In this document: piece by piece, positions 1 to 8,111 of the stretch
Numbering within the stretch: the first letter of the stretch is position 1
How the letters are laid out: every line of letters begins with the position of its first letter
NCBI RefSeq assembly: GCF_014647875.1
Contig: NZ_BMQA01000008.1
Location: 248,001 to 312,000, forward strand
Length of the DNA stretch: 64,000 bases
From: Streptomyces brasiliensis
GTDB taxonomy: Bacteria; Actinomycetota; Actinomycetes; Streptomycetales; Streptomycetaceae
Direction of reading: 5' to 3'
The notes under the pieces: model-generated
What the model was told of the DNA's origin: nothing
Seen by the model: the letters and a program-made list of their open reading frames with translations, nothing else
Database searches by the model: none
Position numbers and translations under genes: made by a program

Positions 1-341
1 GGCTCTTCGTAGGTCCACTGCTGGGTCGTGGCGGGGTTGTACGTGAACCGGTCGTCGGCGCCCGGCTCCTGGGGCGCGGCGTTCGGGTCGGGCCACTGGC
101 CGCCGTCGGCCGGCATCGTCCAGGCACCTGTCGACGCCGGATCCGTGTCGGCGCCGGTCTCGGGCGACACCGTTATCGGGGGCGGCACGTACCCGTGGCC
201 GGGCGCGGCGAGGAGGGCGTCGATGCCGCCCTCGGGGAGTTTCACGAACGCGGTGGCGCCGTCGTCGTACTCGCCCTGGGGCAGCGGATCCCAGCGGCCG
301 CCACCCTGGGGCGCACCCTCTCCGTGCTGGTCGTCGGTCAC
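1..341 (-). CDS. (2Fe-2S)-binding subunit of a xanthine dehydrogenase-type hydroxylase, N-terminal part only
   Basis: The gene is cut by the left edge, so only its first 113 codons are visible. The start is a GTG at 341 that overlaps the stop of the upstream FAD subunit gene in a GTGA junction, which implies translational coupling. The visible part is an acidic, Pro/Gly-rich extension (VTDDQHGEGAP...). The cysteine motifs of the iron-sulfur domain would lie beyond the edge. The identification rests on position: in this enzyme family the FAD subunit gene is normally followed by the small iron-sulfur subunit and then the molybdopterin subunit. The coding frame is clear; the function is inferred from the neighbour. 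Confidence 0.6.
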   Translation of the reverse strand, partial: MTDDQHGEGAPQGGGRWDPLPQGEYDDGATAFVKLPEGGIDALLAAPGHGYVPPPITVSPETGADTDPASTGAWTMPADGGQWPDPNAAPQEPGADDRFTYNPATTQQWTYEE

Positions 342-1231
342 GACAGCGCCCTCCCCAGTGCTCGTCGGGCCAGCGCGGCGACGGTGCGCCGCAGGTGCAG
401 TACGGCAGGCGGCAGCTGTGGCACCGAGCCGTCGGGTTCCGGGGCCGGATCGGGGATGCAGGCCGCGGCGACGTACTCCCCGAAGGCGTTCAGCGCCTCG
501 GGGACGATCGCACGGTCGTTGTCCCAGTCGATGAGCTGGGCGACCCACTGCTCGGCGTCCAGGGGCCTGAGCGGCATCGGCGCTATGGCACCGACGGCGC
601 ACCGCACTCCACGCCGGGCGGGGTCGAGGACGAGCGCCACGGAAGCCACCGCACGGCCCGGTCCGGTACGTCCGGTCGCCTTCAGGAAGACCTGGGGGGC
701 GTGCAGCAGCGGCACGCGCACGTAGCCGATGAGTTCGCCGCCGCGCAACATGTCCACGCCCGCCAGCAGGTGCGACACCGGAATCTCGCGGCGCGTTCCC
801 TCCTGGCCCGCGATGATCAGCGTCGCCTCCAGCGCGGCCAGCACGGGGAGCGCGTCCCCGGTGGGCGAGGCCGAGGCGATGTTGCCGCCGAGGGTGCCCG
901 CGTTGCGGATGTGCGGAGGTCCGGCCGCGCGGGCGGCGGCGGCGAGCGCCGGGATCAGGGCCGCGAAGTCGGGGCGGCCCATGCGCGCGTGCGTGAGACC
1001 GGCGCCGAGGAGGGCGTGTCCGTCCTGGTACTGCCAGCCGCGGATCTCGCTGATCCGGCCGAGGCCCACCAGGGCGGCGGGCCTGAGCTGTCCGGAGTTG
1101 ACGGCGGCCATCAGGTCGGTGCCGCCCGCCACCGGGACGGCGGTGGGCATGGCCGCGAGTGCCGCCACCGCCTCGTCCAGCGTCGTGGGCAGCGTGACGG
1201 CCTGCGCCGCCTGCGGTGCGTGCGTGGTCAA
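338..1231 (-). CDS. FAD-binding subunit of a molybdopterin dehydrogenase (CoxM/XdhB family)
   Basis: 298 residues, the usual length for the medium, FAD-carrying subunit that passes electrons between the iron-sulfur subunit and FAD in xanthine dehydrogenase or CO dehydrogenase-type enzymes. Two flavin-binding patterns are visible: PVAGGTDLMA near residue 35 and the AGTLGGNIASASPTGDA segment near residue 110 (family TxGGN). I chose the TTG at 1231 because GGAAGGGG sits nine bases upstream; the open frame continues to 1363, but that part looks non-coding. The next gene starts inside this stop codon, so the two are one operon. The substrate cannot be told from this subunit. Confidence 0.88.
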   Translation of the reverse strand: MTTHAPQAAQAVTLPTTLDEAVAALAAMPTAVPVAGGTDLMAAVNSGQLRPAALVGLGRISEIRGWQYQDGHALLGAGLTHARMGRPDFAALIPALAAAARAAGPPHIRNAGTLGGNIASASPTGDALPVLAALEATLIIAGQEGTRREIPVSHLLAGVDMLRGGELIGYVRVPLLHAPQVFLKATGRTGPGRAVASVALVLDPARRGVRCAVGAIAPMPLRPLDAEQWVAQLIDWDNDRAIVPEALNAFGEYVAAACIPDPAPEPDGSVPQLPPAVLHLRRTVAALARRALGRALS

Positions 1232-1474
1232 AACCGGCTGCCCCTTCCCGCTGCCCCACCTGGTCCCACCTGTTGCTGCCGTACGGTACGTGCTGACAGG
1301 GCGGACGTGGCAACTCTGGCACATCTTCGCAAGTGCCGAACGCGGGGGTCCGCTAGGAGGCATTCGCCCCCCTCACCAGCGAGATGTTCTGATTTCGTAC
1401 GGCATCACCGGTGCACGCCGATTGACTCTCTTCGGTGATCTCCGGGAGTTTTTTCCCTTACCTGTTCGAGGCGG

Positions 1475-3097
1475 CTACCGGTGGGGCGGCGGGCCGTCGA
1501 TCGGCCGGCCGAGCACTCCGGGGCGCCGCTGCCAGGGGCGGGGTCCGGTGGGCGGGCGGTAGGCGACGCCCAGGGCGTCAAGTCGCCGGTAGTGGGCGGC
1601 CATCCGCTGTTCGAAGCCGGCGAAGTCCCGTCCCTCGGGGGCGGGCAGCCGGCTCCAGGCGACCTCGGCGAACGCGGCCAGCCTGGGGAACGTCTGGTAG
1701 TCCACGCGCGCGTGGTCCTCCATCACCTCGGTCCACACGTTGGCCTGGGTGCCCAGCACATGGCGTGCCTGCTCCTCGTCCAACTCCCGTGGAACCGGCT
1801 CGAACCGGTAGACGTCCTCCAGGGTGCGCACGAACCCGATCGGCACGGGTTCGTCCTCGCCGGCCGCCTGCCGGTGGTCCAGGTAGACGTGCTGCTCGGG
1901 GCACATGACGACGTCGTGCCCGGCCCGCGCGGCGGCGATCCCGCCGCCGTAACCGCGCCAGGACGACACGGCGGCATCCTTGGCCAGCCCGCCCTCGAGG
2001 ATCTCGTCCCAGCCGATGAGCCTGCGCCCGCGCGCGGTCAGCCACTGGTCGAAGTGCCCGATGAACCAGGACTGCAACTCGTCCTCGCCCGCAAGCCCGA
2101 GTTCCCTGATGCGCGCCTGCGCGGTGGGCGACCGCTCCCACTGGTCCTTGGGGCATTCGTCGCCGCCGACGTGAATGAACTCCGAGGGGAACAGCTCCAG
2201 GAGTTCCTCGAAGACCCCTTCGTAGAAGCGCAGGGTGTTGTCGGTGGGGGCTAGTACGTTCGGAGAGATCCCCCAGGTGTCCAGGACGGAGAGGGCGGTG
2301 GTGTCGATGACGTCGGTGTTGCCGAGTTCCGGATACGCGGCGATGGCGGCCTGCGAGTGTCCCGGTACGTCGATTTCGGGGACGACGGTGATATGCCGTG
2401 CGGCGGCGTAGGCGACGATCTCCCTGATGTCGTCCTGGGTGTAGAAGCCTCCGTGCGGCTTCTCCTCCCACAGCGGCGAGGCCCGGTGACCGAATTTCGT
2501 CCGCGCCCGCCAGGATCCGGTCTCGGTGAGCTTCGGATACCGCAGGATCTCGACGCGCCAGCCCTGGTCGTCCGTCAGATGGATGTGCAGCACATTGAGT
2601 TTGTGCGCGGCCATCAGGTCCAGGTAGCGCAGGACGCCTTCCTTGGGCATGAAGTGCCGGGCGACGTCGAGCATGAGCCCGCGCCAGGGGAATCGGGGGG
2701 CGTCCTCGACGACCTGGTGCGCGATTCCATGGACGGCGCCGTGTCGCACGGGGGCGCGCCGGAAGGCATCGGGGCCGAGCAACTGGCGCAGCGTCTGGGC
2801 GCCCCAGAAGACTCCGGCCGGGTCCCCGCCCCGGATCTCCACGCCCCAGTCGGTGATGACACTGAGCCGGTACGCCTCCGGCTCCAGCGTCCCGTCCAGG
2901 TAGAGCCGCACGGAGTTGCGGGCGTCCTCGGGCCCCGCCCGCAGCGGCAGCCCGAGGGCCGCGCCGACGGTGGACCGGAGCCAGTGTTCGGTGCCGCCCG
3001 TGTCCGGAGCGGCCCACAGGGTGGTGTCCTGATCGAGCAGGACCGAGCAACGCACGGGGCCCTCGACGGCCCAGGGTGTCGGAATCAGATCCATCAC
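1475..3097 (-). CDS. beta-N-acetylhexosaminidase, glycoside hydrolase family 20
   Basis: 540 residues. A family 20b N-terminal domain covers about residues 8-140, followed by a (beta/alpha)8 catalytic domain. The hallmark Asp-Glu pair is present in HVGGDECPKDQW near residue 315, with upstream HIHLTDDQGWR also typical. No signal peptide is visible, so it probably acts in the cytoplasm, releasing terminal GlcNAc or GalNAc from imported oligosaccharides. It starts one base after the preceding permease gene, with GTG-ATG and AAAGGA just upstream, so it is the last gene of the sugar-import operon. From memory it matches S. coelicolor SCO2943. With the importer apparently broken, its substrate supply in this strain is unclear. 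Confidence 0.93.
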   Translation of the reverse strand: MMDLIPTPWAVEGPVRCSVLLDQDTTLWAAPDTGGTEHWLRSTVGAALGLPLRAGPEDARNSVRLYLDGTLEPEAYRLSVITDWGVEIRGGDPAGVFWGAQTLRQLLGPDAFRRAPVRHGAVHGIAHQVVEDAPRFPWRGLMLDVARHFMPKEGVLRYLDLMAAHKLNVLHIHLTDDQGWRVEILRYPKLTETGSWRARTKFGHRASPLWEEKPHGGFYTQDDIREIVAYAAARHITVVPEIDVPGHSQAAIAAYPELGNTDVIDTTALSVLDTWGISPNVLAPTDNTLRFYEGVFEELLELFPSEFIHVGGDECPKDQWERSPTAQARIRELGLAGEDELQSWFIGHFDQWLTARGRRLIGWDEILEGGLAKDAAVSSWRGYGGGIAAARAGHDVVMCPEQHVYLDHRQAAGEDEPVPIGFVRTLEDVYRFEPVPRELDEEQARHVLGTQANVWTEVMEDHARVDYQTFPRLAAFAEVAWSRLPAPEGRDFAGFEQRMAAHYRRLDALGVAYRPPTGPRPWQRRPGVLGRPIDGPPPHR

Positions 3098-3098
3098 G

Positions 3099-3953
3099 TC
3101 AGTCCTTTACCGCTCCGCCCAGCCCGGAGACCAGTCGTCGCTGTACGAGTACGAAGAAGGCCGGCACCGGAATCGTCATCACCGTGGACGCCGCCATCAC
3201 GCCGCCCCAGTCCGGCTCGTCCGGCTTGTAGAACACCGGCAGGGCCATCGGCAGCATCGACTGCGAGGTGTCGCTGATGATGAACGACTTGGCGAACAGG
3301 AAGTCGTTCCAGGCCGAGATGAAGGAAAACACGCTCGTCGCCACCAGACCGGGCAGGGCGAGCGGGAAAAGGATCTGCCAGAGGAATCGCGCACGGCTCG
3401 CCCCGTCGATGTACGCGGCCTCCTCCAGCGCCTCCGGCACCGCTTTCACGAACCCCCGCAGCATCCAGATCGCGAAGGGCAGCGAGAAGGCGATGTGGGG
3501 CAGGATCAGCGAACCGAGCGTGTTCAACTGGCCGAAGTCCCGCATGAGGAAGAACAACGGGATCGTGAGCGCCTCCACGGGAACCATCTGGGCCACCAGA
3601 AACATGACCAGCAGGGTGGTCCGGAAGCGGAAGCGGAATCGCGTCACGGCGGTCGCGGCGAGGAACGCGATCAGTGCCGAGACGACCACGACACTGCACG
3701 CGACGACCGCGCTGTTGAGGAAGTAACGGCCGAATTCCTGCTGCCCGAAGACCCGTCGGAAGGAGGCCAGGGAGGGCGTCAGGGTCCATGGCCGGGGCGT
3801 GTCCGACTCGATCTCGCCCACCGGTCTGAAGGCGCTCAGCACCATCCAGTACAGCGGGAAGGCGACCACGACGGCGACCACGAGGGCCGTCGCCTCGGCC
3901 GCCGTACGCCCGGGGCGGCGCAGAAAGCCACGCACAAGATTCACGAGGCTCAC
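3099..3953 (-). CDS. sugar ABC transporter permease, MalG type
   Basis: 284 residues with six predicted membrane segments. The EAA loop that contacts the ATPase is visible as EALEEAAYIDGASRARF near residue 195. This family forms the second half of a carbohydrate importer channel and needs a MalF-type partner, a binding protein and an MsiK-like ATPase encoded elsewhere. The GTG start overlaps the previous stop (GTGA). The preceding gene is a binding-protein/MalF fusion remnant, so this permease has lost its local partners although its own frame is intact. Confidence 0.9.
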   Translation of the reverse strand: MSLVNLVRGFLRRPGRTAAEATALVVAVVVAFPLYWMVLSAFRPVGEIESDTPRPWTLTPSLASFRRVFGQQEFGRYFLNSAVVACSVVVVSALIAFLAATAVTRFRFRFRTTLLVMFLVAQMVPVEALTIPLFFLMRDFGQLNTLGSLILPHIAFSLPFAIWMLRGFVKAVPEALEEAAYIDGASRARFLWQILFPLALPGLVATSVFSFISAWNDFLFAKSFIISDTSQSMLPMALPVFYKPDEPDWGGVMAASTVMTIPVPAFFVLVQRRLVSGLGGAVKD

Positions 3954-4489
3954 AGCTCTTCCCCCTGCCGGCGCAGCAGCCTCAGATACACGAGCGTCAC
4001 GGCGAGCAGGATCAGCAGCATCACGACGCCGACGTAGAGGGGTGCGCCGTAGGCCTTGCCGTCGACCGTGACCGACCGGCGGGCGGTGGGGTCGGTGTCC
4101 TTGGCCTCGCTCCAGTCACCGAAGTCCTCGGTGACGTCGAGGAGTCCGTCGTCGTGGACGTAGCCGGCGGTGTCGGTGTTGCCGAACTCCATGACGTCCG
4201 GCGCGGACGCCGGGTCGTTGAAGGCGGCCTTGACGCGCTGGGCGCGGGTCTCGACGGGGATGTACTCGACGTGGACCTTCACACCCTTGTGGGCCTTCTC
4301 GAAGGCGGTGGTGACGGAGTCGACGACCTTCGCCTTCGGGTCGTTGCCGACCTCGTGGAAGAGCCACACGCGCAGGGTGCCGCTCTTGTCGTCCCTGTCG
4401 GAGGCCGAGTTGGAGGAGGTCTGCGGGGCACAGGCGGTGAGGACCAGGGCAGCCAGGAGTGCGGGTGTCAGGCGAGCGGACAGTTTCAT
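3950..4489 (-). pseudogene. in-frame fusion of a sugar-binding lipoprotein N-terminus to the tail of a MalF-type permease
   Basis: The 179-residue product starts as a lipoprotein: MKLSARL, hydrophobic core, lipobox LTAC near residue 20. It continues as a family 1 solute-binding protein (TLRVWLFHEVGNDPKAK, PDVMEFGNTDTAGY) to about residue 152 (DGKAYGAPLYVG). It then passes without a break into a permease C-terminus: one membrane segment (VVMLLILLAVTLVYL) and a basic tail RLLRRQGEEL. A normal binding protein is about 430 residues and a MalF permease about 300, so roughly 1.6-1.7 kb seems to be missing. The start at 4489 is supported by GGAGGG eight bases upstream. The stop overlaps the next permease start. 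An assembly collapse could give the same picture. Confidence 0.8.
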
Positions 4490-4510
4490 GGAGTGGACCC
4501 TCCAGGGGTG

Positions 4511-4529
4511 CATTGCAACATGCGCAATG
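4511..4529. promoter_or_regulatory. inverted repeat upstream of the sugar operon
   Basis: CATTGC and GCAATG arms flank a 7-base centre, 22-40 bases upstream of the lipoprotein start and downstream of the proposed promoter. The position suits a repressor roadblock or an mRNA structure just ahead of the ribosome site. LacI-family repressors bind palindromes rich in TTGC/GCAA, but the protein is unknown. Confidence 0.4.
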
Positions 4530-4558
4530 ACGATTTCGCTCTGCACAACACACTGGAG

Positions 4559-4586
4559 GTTATGAACTGCATGTACATGCCGACAA
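4559..4586 (-). promoter_or_regulatory. candidate promoter of the sugar ABC/hexosaminidase operon, with an internal palindrome
   Basis: Read on the minus strand, TTGTCG (4581-4586) and CATAAC (4559-4564) are separated by 16 bases, a plausible but weak vegetative promoter. A perfect 12-bp palindrome, GCATGTACATGC (4569-4580), fills the spacer, where a bound repressor would block RNA polymerase. Predicted only by eye. Confidence 0.4.
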
Positions 4587-4601
4587 GAGGTCTCGACCAC
4601 T
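4586..4601. promoter_or_regulatory. DasR-like operator (dre)
   Basis: AGAGGTCTCGACCACT matches the recalled DasR consensus ACTGGTCTAGACCACT at 13 of 16 positions and abuts the candidate -35. DasR is the GntR-family repressor that controls N-acetylglucosamine and chitin genes in Streptomyces and releases DNA on binding amino-sugar phosphates. A site ahead of a hexosaminidase/sugar importer operon fits that regulon. Binding is inferred. Confidence 0.55.
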
Positions 4602-4646
4602 CTGTGACCGGCCGACGCACTCCCTGCAACGGCACATCACGACAAA

Positions 4647-4682
4647 GGCCCCCGGAGCACGTCAAAGCGTGCCCGGGGGCCC
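4647..4682 (-). terminator. hairpin terminator after the DUF3039 gene
   Basis: GGCCCCCGGAGCACG pairs with CGTGCCCGGGGGCC (one bulged base) across a short TCAAAG loop, 33 bases beyond the stop at 4715 in the direction of transcription. There is no U tract, as is common in Streptomyces. Confidence 0.7.
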
Positions 4683-4714
4683 TGTGAGTCTCGGCCGGGT
4701 GGGGAGGGGGCGGG

Positions 4715-5002
4715 TTACTTGCCCTTGCCCTTGTCCTTGCCCTCGCCGCCGCCGCTGCCCATGGATTCGTAGATCTCCTTGCACATGGGACACACGGGGT
4801 ACTTCTTCGGATCGCGGCCCGGCACCCACACCTTGCCGCAGAGCGCCACGACGGGGGTCCCGTCGAGGGCGCTCGCCATGATCTTGTCCTTCTGGACGTA
4901 GTGGGCGAAGCGCTCGTGATCGCCGTCGCCGTGGGACACCTGTGGCGTCGGCTCTACGAGGGTTCCCGTACCAGTCCCGCGCTCGGGCTCGAGAGTGCTC
5001 AT
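4715..5002 (-). CDS. DUF3039 domain protein with two CxxC-type cysteine sites
   Basis: 95 residues. After a Thr/Glu-rich start comes the conserved core HERFAHYVQKDKIMASALDG, then VVALCGKVWVPGRDPKKYPVCPMCKEIYES. The cysteines of ALCGK and PVCPMC could bind zinc, a small zinc-ribbon arrangement. The C-terminus is a Gly/Lys-rich tail. The family is widespread in actinobacteria, sits near yqgE and murA, and has no established function. The ATG at 5002 is the only start that keeps the conserved core without a long unlikely extension; the ribosome site is weak. Confidence 0.85.
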   Translation of the reverse strand: MSTLEPERGTGTGTLVEPTPQVSHGDGDHERFAHYVQKDKIMASALDGTPVVALCGKVWVPGRDPKKYPVCPMCKEIYESMGSGGGEGKDKGKGK

Positions 5003-5031
5003 ACCGCCAAGGGTACTGAAGCCCTCGGGTA

Positions 5032-5613
5032 TCAGTTGAGCGAAGGGTCGTCCGGGTACGTGGCCACCATCGCCAGTTCGTTGCGCTGGCGGCGCAGCAC
5101 CTCCCGCCACAGGCGCTCCGGGGACGGCGACGAGACGTCTCCGGGTTCCGACTCGACGACGTACCAGGCGCCCTCCACCAGCTCGTCCTCCAGCTGGCCG
5201 GGGCCCCAGCCGGCGTATCCGGCGAAGATCCGCAGGGAGCCCAGGGCCGAGGCGAGCAGCTCGGGCGGTGCCTCCAGATCCACGAGGCCGATCGCGCCGT
5301 GCACCCGGCGCCAGCCGACCGGGGTGCGGTCGCCGCTCGCACCGCCGGGAATGACCGCCACGCCGAGCGCCGAGTCGAGTGACACCGGGCCGCCCTGGAA
5401 GACCACGCCGGGCTCGCCGGTGAGGTCGGCCCAGCCCTCCAGGATGTCGCCCACGTCCACCGGGGTCGGACGGTTGAGGACGACACCGAGGGAGCCCTCC
5501 TCGTCGTGGTCGAGAAGGAGCACCACCGCACGGTCGAAGTTCGGGTCCGCCAGGGCGGGCGTTGCCACGAGCAACCGCCCTGTGAGCGAGGACACCTCGG
5601 TCATGCCAGACAT
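5032..5613 (-). CDS. YqgE/AlgH family protein (DUF179)
   Basis: 193 residues. Family signatures: LTGRLLVATPALADPNFDRAV at the start, GSLGVVLNRPTPV near residue 41, VFQGGPVS near 71, and IFAGYAGWGPGQLEDEL near 129, including the conserved GYAGW. It is a soluble single-domain protein of unknown biochemical role. Two ATGs compete, 5613 and 5604; a GGGA lies about 11 bases before the second, so the protein could begin at MTEV. It is transcribed away from murA and followed by DUF3039. Confidence 0.9.
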   Translation of the reverse strand: MSGMTEVSSLTGRLLVATPALADPNFDRAVVLLLDHDEEGSLGVVLNRPTPVDVGDILEGWADLTGEPGVVFQGGPVSLDSALGVAVIPGGASGDRTPVGWRRVHGAIGLVDLEAPPELLASALGSLRIFAGYAGWGPGQLEDELVEGAWYVVESEPGDVSSPSPERLWREVLRRQRNELAMVATYPDDPSLN

Positions 5614-5909
5614 GATCCCGCATCTTCCCTTGAATGGGGGAGCCAATGCGGGTACGCGGGTGAACGCAGCTCGAATCGGACGGGCGGCCTGGTAAGGCCA
5701 CGTTTGACGGCGGTGGTGGGAGTCGGACGGGCGCAAGGGTGTGATACCGGCGCACGGCGCGGGCAGTGACCCCATGTGCCTGACAGGGAACGGTTCGTGT
5801 TGTGACACAGCTATGACGTAGCTGGGCCGCACTTGGTCTTACGAACGGGGGGTCGACGGCGATTACTCTGTCTCACTGGCCCTGCCCGACTCCACGGAAC
5901 GCGAGATTC
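5614..5909. other. divergent intergenic region between yqgE and murA
   Basis: About 296 bases holding the promoters of two divergent genes. I see no clear -35/-10 pair or operator and no reading frame with coding character. Confidence 0.5.
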
Positions 5910-7256
5910 ATGACCGTCAACGGCTCTGACGACGTACTGCTTGTCCACGGCGGAACCCCGCTGGAGGGCGAGATCCGTGTCCGGGGTGCGAAGAACCTCG
6001 TACCGAAGGCCATGGTCGCCGCGCTGCTGGGCAGTGCGCCGAGTCGACTGCGCAACGTACCGGACATCCGTGATGTCCGGGTCGTACGCGGCCTGCTGCA
6101 GCTGCACGGGGTGACGGTGCGTCCGGGCGAGGAGCCGGGCGAACTGGTGCTGGATCCCACGCATGTGGAGAGCGCGAACGTCGCTGACATCGATGCCCAC
6201 GCGGGTTCGAGCCGTATCCCGATCCTGTTCTGCGGTCCTCTTCTGCACCGGCTCGGGCACGCGTTCATCCCCGGCCTGGGCGGCTGCGACATCGGCGGCC
6301 GGCCCATCGACTTCCACTTCGATGTGCTGCGGCAGTTCGGCGCGAGCATCGAGAAGCGGGCCGACGGCCAGTACCTGGAGGCGCCGAAGGGGCTGCGGGG
6401 CACGAAGATCCGGCTGCCCTACCCGTCCGTCGGCGCGACCGAGCAGGTGCTGCTGACGGCGGTACTCGCCGAGGGCGTCACGGAGTTGTCCAACGCGGCC
6501 GTCGAGCCGGAGATCGAGGACCTGATCTGCGTTCTGCAGAAGATGGGCGCGATCATCGCGATGGACACCGACCGCACGATCCGCATCACCGGTGTGGACA
6601 AGCTCGGCGGCTACACCCACCGCGCCCTCCCCGACCGCCTCGAGGCCGCGTCCTGGGCGTCGGCGGCGCTGGCGACCGAGGGCAACATCTACGTCCGCGG
6701 CGCGCAGCAGCGCTCGATGATGACGTTCCTCAACACCTACCGGAAGGTGGGCGGCGCCTTCGAGATCGACGACGAGGGCATCCGCTTCTGGCACCCCGGC
6801 GGCCAGCTGAAGTCCATCGCACTGGAGACGGACGTGCACCCGGGCTTCCAGACGGACTGGCAGCAGCCGCTGGTGGTCGCGCTGACCCAGGCCACGGGTC
6901 TGTCGATCATCCACGAGACGGTGTACGAGTCCCGGCTCGGCTTCACCTCGGCGCTCAACCAGATGGGCGCACACATCCAGCTCTACCGCGAGTGCCTCGG
7001 CGGCTCCGACTGCCGCTTCGGCCAGCGCAACTTCCTGCACTCGGCGGTCGTCTCCGGCCCCACCCGTCTGCAGGGCGCCGACCTGGTCATCCCCGACCTG
7101 CGCGGCGGCTTCTCGTACCTGATCGCGGCCCTGGCGGCCCAGGGCACGTCCCGCGTCCACGGCATCGAACTGATCAACCGCGGCTACGAGAACTTCATGG
7201 AGAAGCTGGTGGAGCTGGGAGCGAAGGTGGAGCTGCCGGGTAAGGCGCTCGGCTGA
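5910..7256 (+). CDS. murA: UDP-N-acetylglucosamine 1-carboxyvinyltransferase (MurA)
   Basis: 448 residues. It catalyses the first committed step of peptidoglycan synthesis, transferring enolpyruvate from PEP to UDP-GlcNAc in the cytoplasm. Key residues are visible: the Lys-Asn pair in RGAKN (Lys28-Asn29), the catalytic, fosfomycin-target Cys126 in GGCDIGGRPIDFHF, and DLRGG near residue 396, equivalent to the substrate-binding DLR segment. Both enolpyruvyltransferase halves are complete. Because the cysteine is retained, natural fosfomycin resistance by Cys-to-Asp change is not expected. Monocistronic, with a strong terminator behind it. From memory it matches SCO2949. Confidence 0.97.
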   Translation: MTVNGSDDVLLVHGGTPLEGEIRVRGAKNLVPKAMVAALLGSAPSRLRNVPDIRDVRVVRGLLQLHGVTVRPGEEPGELVLDPTHVESANVADIDAHAGSSRIPILFCGPLLHRLGHAFIPGLGGCDIGGRPIDFHFDVLRQFGASIEKRADGQYLEAPKGLRGTKIRLPYPSVGATEQVLLTAVLAEGVTELSNAAVEPEIEDLICVLQKMGAIIAMDTDRTIRITGVDKLGGYTHRALPDRLEAASWASAALATEGNIYVRGAQQRSMMTFLNTYRKVGGAFEIDDEGIRFWHPGGQLKSIALETDVHPGFQTDWQQPLVVALTQATGLSIIHETVYESRLGFTSALNQMGAHIQLYRECLGGSDCRFGQRNFLHSAVVSGPTRLQGADLVIPDLRGGFSYLIAALAAQGTSRVHGIELINRGYENFMEKLVELGAKVELPGKALG

Positions 7257-7265
7257 GACGCCGGT

Positions 7266-7311
7266 ACGTAGATGGGGCGGCCACCGGTCCCGGTGGCCGC
7301 CCCATCTACGT
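7266..7311 (+). terminator. strong hairpin terminator after murA
   Basis: A perfect stem of about 21 bp (arms 7266-7286 and 7291-7311, starting ACGTAGATGGGGCGG) with a tiny loop begins nine bases after the murA stop and is followed by TTTCTC. It may also stop hupA transcripts arriving from the other side. Confidence 0.9.
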
Positions 7312-7360
7312 TTCTCACGCCCTCGCAGGCGGTACTTTCCCCCGCTACGAGAGGGTGGCG

Positions 7361-7392
7361 CCCGAAGGGGCGCGGGGAACTGCGCGACCAGC
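7361..7392. repeat. copy of a dispersed Streptomyces intergenic repeat
   Basis: The segment contains AAGGGGCGCGGGGAACTGCG followed by CGACCAGC. I recall near-identical sequence at many intergenic sites in Streptomyces genomes. It lies between the convergent murA and hupA genes. Its role is unknown, and only one copy is in this window. Confidence 0.6.
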
Positions 7393-7493
7393 CGAAGCGG
7401 ACCTGCAGTTGCGCACGGCGCTCAGGCCCCGCGGCGCCCCACGGCGCTGAAGCCGCGCGGCGCTCGATGCCCCAGGCGCCCGAAGCGGAGCGC

Positions 7494-7775
7494 TTACTTG
7501 CCCTTGGCCGATTCCTTCAGCTTCGAGCCCGCGGAAACCTTCACGCTGTAGCCGGCCGGAATGTTGATCGGCTCGCCGGTCTGCGGGTTGCGCGCGGTGC
7601 GAGCGGCACGGTGGGTGCGCTCGAAGGTCAGGAAGCCGGGGATGGTGACCTTCTCGTCGCCCTTGGAGACGATGTCGCCGACAACCTCGGCGAACGCGGC
7701 CAGCACGGCGTCGGCGTCCTTGCGGGTCACCTCGGCGCGGTCGGCCAGCGCGGCCACCAGCTCACTGCGGTTCAT
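7494..7775 (-). CDS. hupA: HU-family nucleoid protein (HupA)
   Basis: 93 residues, the length of a canonical bacterial HU that bends and compacts DNA as a dimer. It starts MNRSELVAALADRAEVTRKDAD and has the DNA-binding arm region FERTHRAARTARNPQTGE with the conserved RNPQTG motif. It lacks the long Lys-rich tail of the second, sporulation-associated Streptomyces HU (HupS), so it is the vegetative type; from memory SCO2950. GGGAG lies eight bases before the ATG. Confidence 0.95.
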   Translation of the reverse strand: MNRSELVAALADRAEVTRKDADAVLAAFAEVVGDIVSKGDEKVTIPGFLTFERTHRAARTARNPQTGEPINIPAGYSVKVSAGSKLKESAKGK

Positions 7776-8111
7776 TTTGTTACTCCCGTGTTCTTCTTGC
7801 CGTTGAGGCGTGCCACGCGGCGAAGCCGCATGATGGGCACGGCCAAGCCGATGCTGCCAGGGTCCTCGGACAGTTCCCGGACCCGGGTCCTCCGTAGAAC
7901 CCTTGCGCCCAGGGACGCATCCTGCCCCTACCTGCGGCGGGAAAGCCAATCCGGCACCCGCAGGAGTCGTGAGAACACCCTTGGGAGTCACACGAAAGGC
8001 CTGAGCCTGGCCGTCACCCTAGAGGGCGCCCGACGACGCGCGGTTCCACGACGCGCCGATACGGGGGCCGCCGTGTCGATCCTCACACAGCCCCCGCACT
8101 CCGCGCGACGG
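7776..8111. other. hupA upstream region
   Basis: 336 bases between the malic enzyme stop and the hupA start, both on the minus strand, so it must hold the hupA promoter. It contains a perfect 12-bp palindrome, GGACCCGGGTCC (7879-7890), of unknown meaning. No further gene or clear terminator was recognised. Confidence 0.4.

Noticed and set aside
7879..7890. GGACCCGGGTCC palindrome upstream of hupA as an operator
   Set aside because: Perfect 12-bp GC palindromes are frequent by chance at this base composition, and no second site or spacing supports it.
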